From assembly GCA_030157545.1 (NCBI GenBank), contig JAOAUN010000060.1, positions 1 through 36,603 on the forward strand: a stretch of DNA of 36,603 bases. The letters are read 5' to 3'. Within the stretch, counting starts at the first letter, position 1; each line of letters opens with the position of its first letter. This DNA is from Burkholderiaceae bacterium (GTDB taxonomy: Bacteria; Pseudomonadota; Gammaproteobacteria; Burkholderiales; Burkholderiaceae_D). The notes below the pieces were generated by a model, which saw only the letters and a program-made list of their open reading frames with translations, was not told where the DNA came from and made no database searches. The position numbers and the translations under genes were made by a program. Below, piece after piece: positions 1 through 7,761 of the stretch.

Positions 1-37
1 TTGGGAAGCTGCCGTTCTACCATTGAACTACACCCGC
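1..37 (-). tRNA. tRNA-Gly (anticodon CCC), 3' part outside the window
   Basis: Read on the minus strand, the 5' acceptor strand GCGGGTG begins at position 37. It is followed by a D-arm (GTTCAATGGTAGAAC) and the anticodon stem GCAGC with loop TTCCCAA, which places CCC at positions 34-36 and so decodes GGG glycine codons. The window starts inside or just after the anticodon loop, so the variable loop, T-arm and CCA end cannot be seen. The neighbouring nuclease relic (146-378) makes this a plausible past integration site for accessory DNA, but no attachment repeat could be checked because the tRNA 3' end is missing. Confidence 0.9.
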
Positions 38-145
38 GTCGCGCGAATTTTACCTCAAGCGTTCTCTTGCGGCACGCTCCCCAGCTTTTCCTGACATATT
101 GATGAGCCAAACTCCGTCTATGAAATCACATTGACTGATGGCTAA

Positions 146-378
146 TTCAAGACGCTTAAATCAATCGATGAGTTTAATGAAATTAAATCCGAAAATAATA
201 ATTCGACTATAGGTTTATTGCTTTGCAAAGCTCATAATCGCAGGATAGCCAAATATGAATTGCAGGACATGGAGCAGGTGATGCGAACCATCCCGGTAAG
301 GTGGCTATAAATTTATCAACCAGTGAAGTCATTGAAAAAGAGCTGCAGTGGATGCAAGCGCAGGATGCTTCAGGATAG
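146..378 (+). pseudogene. Frameshifted relic of a DUF1016/YhcG-type PDDEXK nuclease C-terminus
   Basis: One frame is open from 146 to the stop at 308-310. It encodes a segment containing STIGLLLCKAHNRRIAKYEL, which resembles the conserved 'TIGLLLC-K-N...EYAL' core of DUF1016 (YhcG-like) nucleases. Around 290-300 the similarity appears to move to another frame, giving INLSTSEVIEKELQ and a stop at 376-378. That matches the 'LP(S/T)xExIExEL' tail usual for this family. No start codon and no upstream catalytic part are present, so this looks like a decayed 3' remnant. The call rests on remembered family motifs, not on an alignment. It lies between the tRNA-Gly and the ATP-grasp gene, and its last codons may overlap the promoter or leader of that gene. 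Confidence 0.5.
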
Positions 379-390
379 ACAGAAAGATTT

Positions 391-1521
391 ATGCAAGCTT
401 TGGTAATTGGCGATTCAGTGGAATTAATACTGGCTCTGCCAGGGATGTTGGAAGAAGCCGGATTTGATGTTGATTGCGTCTCGACCCGACGCAAATTAAA
501 AGATATGCCTTCGCTTAGGCATTTTTTCCTGGCAGGGCAGATTGCGCTCTTGCCCGCACTCGCCGCAACGGTCGTGCGTAATCAATATGACCTGGTCGTG
601 GTGGCAGATGATATTAGCCTGCGTGCGATCCTGAAATCTTCACTAGCCGAAGAAGACAAGCTGGCTTTATTGCCGGTGGCGGCTGTCCGTGATTTCAGCC
701 ATCTCTGTTCGAAGATTGGCCTGTCGCTAGTCTTGCAGCAGCACGCCATTACTACTCCTGAATTTCTCGTGATAGAGGACAGGCAGCAGTTGGAGCAAGC
801 GGTTGGAAAGATGGCTTTTCCTTTCATGCTCAAGGGTGATTTTTCCGGCGGTGGCAGGCAGACTTATGATTGTGCAAGTCAGATTGATTTTGATCTTTTG
901 CTGAAGAATTTCGATGCCTATCCGGCCGTCCTGCAAAAGAAAATTATTGGAGAGGAAATCGGCATTGAAGCGTTTTACCAGCAAGGTGCACTGATACATT
1001 TCAGCTATGCGCGGGTGCTGAGGACTGAAAAAAATATCAAATTTGGACCATCAAAATTGCGCGAATATACGCAGACAGGTGCACTGGATGCGGCAGTCTT
1101 CGACGAGTTAAAGGCTTTGGGCATTGCGCTTGGAGCGGACGGTTTTGTCAATATCAGCCTGCTGGTGGCGCATGCAGATAAAAAAAGATATTACATCGAG
1201 GCTGACATGCGGCCGACAACCTGGATAGATTTCCCCAAGTACTTTGGCGATGCCCCGGCGCAGAAAATAAAAGATTATTTCGCAAGCGGACAGCAACCGT
1301 GCAGAGCTGGAAAGCAGGACCCGGCGTATCCGGAAAAAATCATCCTGCCGCACTTCCTGCGCATGGCGCTATGGGAGCTGTTGATGAATCGTTATCAGGT
1401 GTGGCGTTATATGCGCTGGGATAAAGCATCATCCCATGCGCTCTTGCGGAAAATGAAGCATACGCTGATGGGTGTCCTGAATATGCGCGCCTTCAGAAGA
1501 AAATTAAAATTGGTTTTCTGA
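391..1521 (+). CDS. ATP-grasp domain protein of unknown substrate
   Basis: This 376-residue protein has an N-terminal Rossmann-like pre-ATP-grasp part (about 1-110) and an ATP-grasp fold (about 110-300). The ATP-binding segment is FPFMLKGDFSGGG (K148, glycine loop 153-155), a hinge glutamate pair is at 188-189, and a metal-binding stretch, FVNISLL with YIEADMRP, contributes N254, E270 and R274. The family joins a carboxylate to an amine or thiol through an acyl-phosphate. The substrate cannot be read from the sequence. The basic C-terminal tail (about 340-376) is extra to the core fold. The gene is monocistronic: a relic lies upstream, and a convergent gene ends 10 bases beyond its stop. The ATG is preceded only by a weak AGA-rich ribosome site. 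It could act in peptide or cell-surface decoration, but that is a guess. Confidence 0.8.
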   Translation: MQALVIGDSVELILALPGMLEEAGFDVDCVSTRRKLKDMPSLRHFFLAGQIALLPALAATVVRNQYDLVVVADDISLRAILKSSLAEEDKLALLPVAAVRDFSHLCSKIGLSLVLQQHAITTPEFLVIEDRQQLEQAVGKMAFPFMLKGDFSGGGRQTYDCASQIDFDLLLKNFDAYPAVLQKKIIGEEIGIEAFYQQGALIHFSYARVLRTEKNIKFGPSKLREYTQTGALDAAVFDELKALGIALGADGFVNISLLVAHADKKRYYIEADMRPTTWIDFPKYFGDAPAQKIKDYFASGQQPCRAGKQDPAYPEKIILPHFLRMALWELLMNRYQVWRYMRWDKASSHALLRKMKHTLMGVLNMRAFRRKLKLVF

Positions 1522-1531
1522 AGACGCGGCA

Positions 1532-1867
1532 CTATTTCACCAGATCGGCATGGTAGGTCATCATGCCTTCGATCGCCTGTTTGTCCGGATTGGCTGCACA
1601 ATAGTCATCCACAAAAACCAGTGCAGGCTCAATCGAATCCAGCATGACGAATTTATCGACTGCCGGTTTTGTCCGCGTCACATGGGCCATATTCAAGGGC
1701 GCAATGACCGCGTTCAACAACTGCATTTTGTCCGGCCTTTCTATCTTGGCCCAGAAGTCGCAGCGTGGATTGGCAAAAAGGGTTTGTGCGGACGTTACAG
1801 TCATGCCGGTCAGCATAAGCAGTGTCAACGCTACACTGAAGGTGAAGCGAAAGCAGCCCGTCATCAT
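1532..1867 (-). CDS. Small secreted protein with two cysteines (HdeA-like size and layout)
   Basis: This is a protein of about 111 residues with a clear signal peptide: a hydrophobic run (FTFSVALTLLMLTGM) ending in VTSAQT, so a periplasmic location is likely. The mature part is about 80 residues and has two cysteines (CDFW near its start and DDYCAANPDKQ), which could form one disulfide. Size and cysteine spacing recall acid-stress chaperones of the HdeA type, but I cannot confirm the family. The ATG at 1867 overlaps the upstream stop by one base (TGATG), which indicates translational coupling. A second ATG follows directly at 1864. The gene is last in the gabD-led operon and meets the ATP-grasp gene tail to tail. 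Confidence 0.7.
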   Translation of the reverse strand: MMTGCFRFTFSVALTLLMLTGMTVTSAQTLFANPRCDFWAKIERPDKMQLLNAVIAPLNMAHVTRTKPAVDKFVMLDSIEPALVFVDDYCAANPDKQAIEGMMTYHADLVK

Positions 1868-2391
1868 CAATACCGCCCCATGATAATTTTGCCTTTGGCC
1901 AGCGTGGCACTGCTGCCATCGCTACCAGTCTTCACTGCCGACACATCAATACTATAGGTATTGCCGCGTCCGCCAGAGCAAGGCGGCAGATAGGCGCCGC
2001 CGGTGCCACTCCAGCCGGTGCCGCGATGTTTGGTCGCGACGCTCACACCTGCAGGCAGGCTATCGGTTTCACCCGGTATCGCTGGCACCTGTGCCGTAGT
2101 TCCCATGTTATGGGCGAAGCGCACAATACCGTGGCCGCCTTTGTCCATAGGCGTATAGCTTTCATCATTAAAAGACAGCACCAGTGCATCCGCTTCAGCA
2201 GGAATGCCTTCGACAGTCAGCATCGGTGAACTGGCTTGCGTGCCACCGAATTTTTTGCAGACATGGTCGGTCGGGATTTTTTTACCATTCCATGCCGGGT
2301 CAGCCAGACTGACCGTCAGTGAATCTTCCGCATGGACAGCGCCGGCGACAAAGACAGACAGGGCAAACAAATAAGCGGACTTGAGAGGCAT
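1867..2391 (-). CDS. YbhB/YbcL-type PEBP family protein, exported
   Basis: This 174-residue protein starts with a signal peptide (cleavage near VHAED). The remainder matches the bacterial phosphatidylethanolamine-binding (Raf-kinase-inhibitor-like) family pattern: W-G-x-x-IP-x-x-H-x-C, then SPMLTVEGIPAEADALVLSF, a D-x-x-x-TPMDKGGHGIVRF segment and a GTGWSGTGGAYLPPC stretch where the family normally has its GYxGPxPP ligand pocket. The pocket lettering is diverged, so ligand specificity is unclear. Cysteines in the HVC and PPC segments could pair in the periplasm. It follows the adhesin-E-like gene by 15 bases and is coupled to the next small secreted protein, as one of three exported proteins in the same operon. 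Confidence 0.82.
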   Translation of the reverse strand: MPLKSAYLFALSVFVAGAVHAEDSLTVSLADPAWNGKKIPTDHVCKKFGGTQASSPMLTVEGIPAEADALVLSFNDESYTPMDKGGHGIVRFAHNMGTTAQVPAIPGETDSLPAGVSVATKHRGTGWSGTGGAYLPPCSGGRGNTYSIDVSAVKTGSDGSSATLAKGKIIMGRY

Positions 2392-2406
2392 GATGATCCT
2401 TGTTGT

Positions 2407-2811
2407 TTAGCGCGGACGGGCGCAGGCGATTTTCCATAGTGGCGTATTAAACGCATCGTTATTACCAAACTCCCATTGCTCCGGTTCGGTGCTCGCGGAA
2501 AGCAACTCGCCTTTACCTGCTGCATCAGCATGCCAGCTTGACGACAGCTGGCGCAAGGCCATTGATTCGCAGTCGAACTCGGTATGCAGGCGCTGCGAAG
2601 TATAAGGTTTGCGATTTACGTAGCGCAGGTAAGGCGCCTTGTATTCGAATACTCTATGCATCTCGACCAGATCGCCATTGCGTTCGATGGCATCAATGTC
2701 CAGATACTGCGTGACGCCGCCATCGGCTGACTGCCACGTCACGACCAATTGTTCGGCTGTTGCTGCGCTGGATAAAGCCAGGAGGGCCAATGTGATGGCA
2801 ATTTTTTTCAT
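2407..2811 (-). CDS. Surface-adhesin protein E-like secreted protein
   Basis: This 134-residue protein has a signal peptide (MKKIAITLALLALSSAATAEQ). The mature domain of about 115 residues is a beta-rich single domain. It has the DIDAIERNGDLVEMHRVFEYK stretch and a later FDCE...IACARP cysteine pair that are typical of small proteins annotated as surface-adhesin protein E domain, which are common in Burkholderiales and mostly of unknown function. Its start lies two bases beyond the stop of the upstream MFS gene, so the two are co-transcribed. No anchor or lipobox is visible, so it is probably periplasmic or released. The family call is from pattern memory. Confidence 0.7.
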   Translation of the reverse strand: MKKIAITLALLALSSAATAEQLVVTWQSADGGVTQYLDIDAIERNGDLVEMHRVFEYKAPYLRYVNRKPYTSQRLHTEFDCESMALRQLSSSWHADAAGKGELLSASTEPEQWEFGNNDAFNTPLWKIACARPR

Positions 2812-2813
2812 TT

Positions 2814-4046
2814 TTATTTCTCTTTCAATTCAAAAGCACGCTGTGATTTGCCAACCTTATGCCCAATTCGCCACAGCACCAACGCTGTCAGCGCAAACCC
2901 GAACTGGCCTGCCGCCAGCCACAATACCGAATGACTCAGCAGCGGTGCAATCACGCCAGCGACCAGCGCCGAGAGCATTGTCATCGTAAATGACTGACAA
3001 GAAGCGACAGTGCCGCGTATATGCGGAAACAAGTCCAGCACCAGCAGAGTCAGGCCCGGCGCGACCATCGACATGCCCATTGTATAAAAAAAGAGCGGAG
3101 CAACAGTCCAGGGCAGTGCTGGCAAAAAATATAAATGGTAGCCTACGTTGACAACGCCCGAGAGCATCAGCAGACTAAATCCTAGTTGAATTTGCAGGCC
3201 AACGCGGGCACGGCCTGCCATGCGGTTGGCTGCTAGTGCACCCAGAAAAATACCGGCCACCGAGGGCACGAACATCCAGCCGAACTGATCGGCGCCAAGC
3301 TTCAGATGATACGTAATCAGGACCGGCGCTGACGCCACATACAAAAACAGACCCGAGAAATTAAAAGCGATCGCTCCAGCTTTGAGCTGAAAAATCGGGG
3401 AGCCGAAAATCTGCTTGTAATTTATCCAGAGCGAGCCCGGATTAAAAGGCTGACGGCGGGCTAGCGGCAAGGTCTCGGGCAGCTTGCGATAGCAGACCCA
3501 CAGCAACAGTACGGTGTAGGCGAATAAGACTAAAAAGATCGTGCGCCAGTTTGAAATGGTGACGATCCAGCCGCCGATAATGGGTGCAATCGCTGGCGAA
3601 ATCGAAAAAATCATCGTCACCAGAGACAGCATGCGTTCCGCTTCGGCGCCCGCATACAAGTCGCGGGTAATGGCACGCCCGATCACGACACCGGCACCGG
3701 CCGAGACACCCTGCAGCATGCGGAATACCCACAGGTATTCAACGCTATGCACCGATGCGCAGGCCAGTGTCGCCACCGCAAAAACGGCCAGCGACACCAG
3801 AATGATGCTGCGGCGACCAAACGCGTCCGACAGCGCGCCGTGCCACAGAATCATCACCGCAAATGAAAACATGTAGGCAGTCAGCGTCTGCTGCACTTCC
3901 AGTGAGGTTGCACTGAGCGAGCGCTGTATATCCGGGAAAGCCGGCAGGTACGTGTCAACAGAAAACGGACCCAGCATCGCCAGCCCGGCCAGCACAAGCG
4001 CGAGCACGCTGGCGCTAGTGGCAGAGGGCTTGCCCACTGCTTTCAT
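2814..4046 (-). CDS. Bcr/CflA-type multidrug efflux MFS transporter
   Basis: About 410 residues with twelve predicted transmembrane segments. The first is LALVLAGLAMLGPFSVDTYLPAFPDI, which carries the DTYLPAFP signature of the drug:H+ antiporter-1 Bcr/CflA group. The loop 2-3 motif A is HGALSDAFGRRSII, and the motif C-like segment GASAGAGVVIGRAITRD-type region follows. Function is proton-driven export of a small hydrophobic compound across the inner membrane, substrate unknown. An in-frame codon exists at 4064, but the ATG at 4046 overlaps the gabD stop (TGATG), which fits translational coupling and the usual family length. Its place directly after an aldehyde dehydrogenase may mean joint use in aldehyde or xenobiotic tolerance, which is inference. 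Confidence 0.9.
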   Translation of the reverse strand: MKAVGKPSATSASVLALVLAGLAMLGPFSVDTYLPAFPDIQRSLSATSLEVQQTLTAYMFSFAVMILWHGALSDAFGRRSIILVSLAVFAVATLACASVHSVEYLWVFRMLQGVSAGAGVVIGRAITRDLYAGAEAERMLSLVTMIFSISPAIAPIIGGWIVTISNWRTIFLVLFAYTVLLLWVCYRKLPETLPLARRQPFNPGSLWINYKQIFGSPIFQLKAGAIAFNFSGLFLYVASAPVLITYHLKLGADQFGWMFVPSVAGIFLGALAANRMAGRARVGLQIQLGFSLLMLSGVVNVGYHLYFLPALPWTVAPLFFYTMGMSMVAPGLTLLVLDLFPHIRGTVASCQSFTMTMLSALVAGVIAPLLSHSVLWLAAGQFGFALTALVLWRIGHKVGKSQRAFELKEK

Positions 4047-5524
4047 CAAAGGCCGCCCATGCAAAGGTATTTAATTTCCAGATATTCTTCAATGCCGTAT
4101 TTCGAGCCTTCGCGCCCGAGTCCGGATTGCTTGACGCCGCCGAAAGGCGCGACTTCATTCGAGATGATGCCGGTGTTAATGCCAACCATACCGTATTCGA
4201 GTTTTTCAGCGACACGCCAGACGCGGGCGATATCGCGTGAATAAAAATAACTGGCCAGACCGAAGTCCGTGTCATTGGCTGCAGCAATCACATCTTCTTC
4301 GTTCGTAAATTTGATCACGGCGGCGACCGGACCAAAGGTTTCTTCCTGCATGATCTTCATGTCGGCGCTGACTTGCGATAGCACCGTCGGCTGATAGAAC
4401 TGGCCGCCCAGCGCATGCAGGCTGCCACCGGTTTCCAGCTTCGCGCCTTTGGCCAGCGCATCGGCAACGTGGTCTTCCACCTTGGCGATCGCTTGATCGT
4501 CAATCATCGGTCCTTGCTGCACGCCTTGCTCGAAACCATTGCCTACCTTGATCTTTGCGGCGCCGGCCGCGAGTTTGGCAACGAAGGCATCGTAAACCGA
4601 TGCATGAACATAGAAGCGGTTGGTGCAGACACAAGTCTGGCCTGCATTACGGTATTTGGATACCAGCGCGCCTTCGACAGCAGCATCCAGATCGGCGTCC
4701 TCAAACACGATGAAAGGCGCATGACCACCGAGTTCCAGCGCCAGTTTCTTGATGGTGGGCGCGCTCTGCGCCATCAGGATGCGGCCGACCGGCGTGGAGC
4801 CGGTAAAGGAAATGTGACGCACGACGGTGCTGTCGCAAAGCACCTTGCCGATGTCAATCGAGCGCTGGCTGTCGGCAGTGATAACGTTGATGACACCTTT
4901 CGGCAGACCGGCACGCTCTGCGAGTTCAGCCAATGCCAGCGCAGACAACGGCGTCTGCTCTGCGGGTTTGATAACGATGGTGCAGCCGGCAGCGAGAGCT
5001 GGGGCGATTTTGCGGGTAATCATCGCAATCGGAAAATTCCACGGCGTGATCGCCGCGCAGACACCGATAGGCTGCTTGAGCGTGATGATGCGGCGGTCGG
5101 TCCATGGTGAACTCATCACGTCGCCATTAACGCGCTTGGCTTCCTCGGCAAACCATTCGATGAAGCTGGCGCCATAAATCACTTCGCCCTTGGCCTCTGC
5201 CACCGGCTTGCCTTGTTCGGCCGTCATCAGCAAGGCCAGATCGTCGGCATGCGCAATGATGAGGTCAAACCACTTGCGCAAAATGCCAGCGCGATCTTTG
5301 CCGGTTCTGGCGGCCCATGCCGGAAAGGCGGCGGCGGCGGCGGTGATGGCCTGCTGCGCATGCGCAGCATCCATATTCGGCACCGATGTAATGACAAGGC
5401 CATCGGCCGGGTTGATGACATCGAAATTCGATGCAGCAATGACCCATTCACCATTCACATAAGCCTGTGATCGAACGAGTTTTCTGTCTTGTAGGTCGGG
5501 CAGGCAGTGCGCAGTGTGCTGCAT
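4046..5524 (-). CDS. gabD: Succinate-semialdehyde dehydrogenase [NAD(P)+]
   Basis: This is a 492-residue aldehyde dehydrogenase superfamily enzyme that oxidises succinate semialdehyde to succinate, the last step of the GABA shunt. The segment PWNFPIAMITRKIAPALAAG, the NAD(P)-contacting FTGSTPVGR, the general base glutamate in LELGGHAPF and the catalytic cysteine in GQTCVC are all present. The C-terminal FGGVKQSGLGREGSKYG motif is typical of GabD. The reading frame runs open to 5647, but the ATG at 5524 has a GGAG ribosome site at good spacing and gives the usual family length, so the longer N-terminus is rejected. It heads a five-gene minus-strand operon and is divergent from the type III chaperone gene, with about 106 bases between them for both promoters. 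Confidence 0.93.
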   Translation of the reverse strand: MQHTAHCLPDLQDRKLVRSQAYVNGEWVIAASNFDVINPADGLVITSVPNMDAAHAQQAITAAAAAFPAWAARTGKDRAGILRKWFDLIIAHADDLALLMTAEQGKPVAEAKGEVIYGASFIEWFAEEAKRVNGDVMSSPWTDRRIITLKQPIGVCAAITPWNFPIAMITRKIAPALAAGCTIVIKPAEQTPLSALALAELAERAGLPKGVINVITADSQRSIDIGKVLCDSTVVRHISFTGSTPVGRILMAQSAPTIKKLALELGGHAPFIVFEDADLDAAVEGALVSKYRNAGQTCVCTNRFYVHASVYDAFVAKLAAGAAKIKVGNGFEQGVQQGPMIDDQAIAKVEDHVADALAKGAKLETGGSLHALGGQFYQPTVLSQVSADMKIMQEETFGPVAAVIKFTNEEDVIAAANDTDFGLASYFYSRDIARVWRVAEKLEYGMVGINTGIISNEVAPFGGVKQSGLGREGSKYGIEEYLEIKYLCMGGL

Positions 5525-5630
5525 CGGATTCTCCGGATGGGCTGATGAAAGAACAACAGAATAGCGCAAGAGTGACAACCCTGCCATTTCACAGCATGGT
5601 TCAACGTTCTTCAGATAAAGGGAACCTTTG

Positions 5631-6122
5631 ATGTTTCCTGAATACATAAGCCTGTCTGCAAACTTGGGTACTAAAAAAACTATGACCGATTCGGAATTTA
5701 CAGAGCTTTGTATCGGTATTTGCCGTGAGCTTGACTGCGAGGATATTTATGCGCTCGCTGAAACGGGAGAATTTATTCTGGAAGAGGTCCGTATTGGTTT
5801 GTATTACACCGAACAGGATGATGAGCCGATTAGCTGTTTTGTCGATATCGGTTTGATAGAAGAAGGGTTAAGAGCAGCTGTTTTTGAAAAAATTCTTGTT
5901 TTGAATCTTGAGATCAACGGTGTCAACGGCGAATCGTTGGGGTTTTCTCGTAACAGTGGTCATCTGGTTTTGCGCGCAAACATCCAACCTGAATCTGGCT
6001 GTACTGCGGTTCAGTTAGCAAGATGTCTGAGTGACTATGTTCAATTCGTGCATAAGCTGCGTACCGAAATTCTGAATGATAAAGAGGTGCATAGCGATGC
6101 ATTTTTTTTGGCGCTGGTTTGA
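5631..6122 (+). CDS. CesT-like type III secretion chaperone (class I)
   Basis: This is a small acidic protein (163 residues from this start, 146 from the ATG at 5682) with the alpha-beta layout of class I type III secretion chaperones. An N-terminal helix (FTELCIGICRELDCEDIY) is followed by short strands (GEFILEEVRIGLYYTEQDDE, ISCFVDIGLI), a helix-strand part (VFEKILVLNLEINGV), then GFSRNSGHLVLRANI and a long C-terminal helix (QLARCLSDYVQFVHKL). These small dimers keep one effector partly unfolded and guide it to the secretion ATPase. The start at 5631 has an AAGGGA site 7 bases upstream. The internal ATG at 5682 has none but would place the first helix at the N-terminus as in relatives. The gene lies 34 bases before a Ser-rich putative effector, the classic chaperone-effector order. 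Base use is visibly AT-richer than in the flanks. Confidence 0.72.
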   Translation: MFPEYISLSANLGTKKTMTDSEFTELCIGICRELDCEDIYALAETGEFILEEVRIGLYYTEQDDEPISCFVDIGLIEEGLRAAVFEKILVLNLEINGVNGESLGFSRNSGHLVLRANIQPESGCTAVQLARCLSDYVQFVHKLRTEILNDKEVHSDAFFLALV

Positions 6123-6156
6123 TCATTAATTATTTAATTTTTTTGAGGGGTGATTT

Positions 6157-7761
6157 ATGGCTAATAGTATCAATTTAAGTACCAGTAATTCTCGGCAAGA
6201 ACTCATTGACGATTTTAGTAAGCTTCCAGTACGCACATCACCAGAAGAAAAATTTGCTTTAAAGTCAAAACAAAGTTCTCCTTACAAATTTTCGCTTGAT
6301 TTGAAAGCCATTGTTGCTGAGCAAAGTAAAGTAACTCCGGCACTGTCCGCAACGCCTGAGAGTAAATCCCCAAGTTCATCTAAAACGGCAGCAACGATAT
6401 CGACATCGAGTACGTCCAGTACTTCCAGTGTTTCCAGTACGTCCAGTACTTCCAGTACTTCCAGTACTTCGCTCCTGCAAGAGAATAATCTGCTGAATAA
6501 AAATAGAGATGGCGAAGAATACGTAAATGAAAAATCAACGAGTTCCCCACGGATTCGCAAAACCAGTTCACCAAGAAAAAGAGAAATTCATCCAAGATCG
6601 TCCAGCATATCAAGTCCAGCTGCGACCAAAAAACAAGAGCTGGTGGAGTCGCAAAAAAATTCACCGGTGACGACGCCGCGCGATGCGACCGAAACATTTA
6701 AAACACCACGTTCGCAGCGTGGTTCTATGCGCGAATTAAGAAAAAAAGTCTCTAGAAAGATTTCCGACATTGATCTGTCACAGATTACTGCCCCCTTGAA
6801 AGGCGCTGCTTCCGCCGTGAAGGAAGCATTAACGCCTAACACTACACCGCGTAAGCAATCGCCGCGTGAGAAAGCAGAACTTGTAGCATTGATTCCAATT
6901 GGTGATCGCAATAAATTGGCGAGAAAAATTCTGGAGTTGGAGGAATCGAAAGATTTTCAAATCAACCCAAGCACATTCCAGACAATGCTGAAGCATGCGA
7001 TTTTACTGAGTGAATTGCCAGAAGACAGTTCATTGCGCAGTCCGGAAGGATTAAAAGTTTTGCTCGAAGAGGTAAATCTGCGTAAACAACATTATCGGGT
7101 TGATACCGTCCTTGACTTAAAAGATCCGGCCTTTAGTAATTTTGTAAGAGAAGCTGCAGAAGCGGCTTTCGTGAAACCTTGGGAAAAGGACAGCAGTAAT
7201 GTCGATAGCGCACTGAAAATGTACTTGTCGGCGGTTATGCCGACTTTTGCGCGTGATTTTGCCAACTCAACTTATCAAGTGCGGGGGCTTGATGGCTCGC
7301 TTCGAACACTTCAAAACATCGAGGAATTTATTACGTATGTTGGTGGCGATGACAATCAAGATCTGTCCATGACAGTTAGCAATATTACTTCGCAAAATCT
7401 CAGCAATTTTTTGAAAAATACGCTCTTCTTACGTCAGGACTCAAACGGCGTGTCGCAGTCTATGCTGAAGCTTTATGATGGCACACCGATCTTGCCGCAA
7501 GCCTTGGCCAAGGCAAGCTACGTACTAAGTAAAGATAAAAATGACACGCTCATCGTCGAATATACTTGGGAGAGTTCGCAAGCCATTAACGGCAGCAAAG
7601 AAATTCGGGCACGAGAATTAGGTGGCAATAGCAGCACATTCGCAATAGAAAACCCCACCCTCAAAATTACGGTGAGAGTGGGTATTGAACCGAATGGAAA
7701 ATGGACTATGGAAAACCCTCATTTACAGGCCGAGGGCTGGAATCAGACACCAGATCGCTAA
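6157..7761 (+). CDS. Putative type III secreted effector, Ser/Thr-rich N-terminus
   Basis: A 534-residue protein that I do not recognise as a whole. The first 30 residues are rich in Ser, Asn and Thr with no signal peptide, as in type III secretion signals. Residues 65-110 are low complexity and include a perfect S-T-S triplet run (85-105). Residues 125-210 are basic and Ser/Pro/Lys-rich, with many SPR and TPR pairs, which would be possible kinase sites in a host cell. From about 235 to the end lies a more ordered region with no transmembrane segments and no motif I can name. The start has a strong GAGGGG ribosome site. It directly follows a CesT-like chaperone gene, which is the main reason for the effector call. 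AT-rich base use and the absence of a nearby secretion apparatus suggest acquisition by transfer. A surface or cytoskeletal protein remains possible. Confidence 0.62.
   Translation: MANSINLSTSNSRQELIDDFSKLPVRTSPEEKFALKSKQSSPYKFSLDLKAIVAEQSKVTPALSATPESKSPSSSKTAATISTSSTSSTSSVSSTSSTSSTSSTSLLQENNLLNKNRDGEEYVNEKSTSSPRIRKTSSPRKREIHPRSSSISSPAATKKQELVESQKNSPVTTPRDATETFKTPRSQRGSMRELRKKVSRKISDIDLSQITAPLKGAASAVKEALTPNTTPRKQSPREKAELVALIPIGDRNKLARKILELEESKDFQINPSTFQTMLKHAILLSELPEDSSLRSPEGLKVLLEEVNLRKQHYRVDTVLDLKDPAFSNFVREAAEAAFVKPWEKDSSNVDSALKMYLSAVMPTFARDFANSTYQVRGLDGSLRTLQNIEEFITYVGGDDNQDLSMTVSNITSQNLSNFLKNTLFLRQDSNGVSQSMLKLYDGTPILPQALAKASYVLSKDKNDTLIVEYTWESSQAINGSKEIRARELGGNSSTFAIENPTLKITVRVGIEPNGKWTMENPHLQAEGWNQTPDR
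6409..6471 (+). repeat. Seven tandem 9-bp units inside the putative effector gene
   Basis: Seven head-to-tail 9-base units of the form AGTACKTCC run in frame, each encoding Ser-Thr-Ser. The third unit is AGTGTTTCC (Ser-Val-Ser), and the last ends in TTCG. Units are almost identical at the DNA level, including synonymous positions, so the array is young and could change copy number by slippage without shifting the frame. Confidence 0.95.

Noticed and set aside
5621..5626. GGAACC, the first half of a HrpL-type hrp box, before the chaperone gene
   Set aside because: No CCAC half follows at 15-16 bases, and the string lies between the ribosome site and the start codon.
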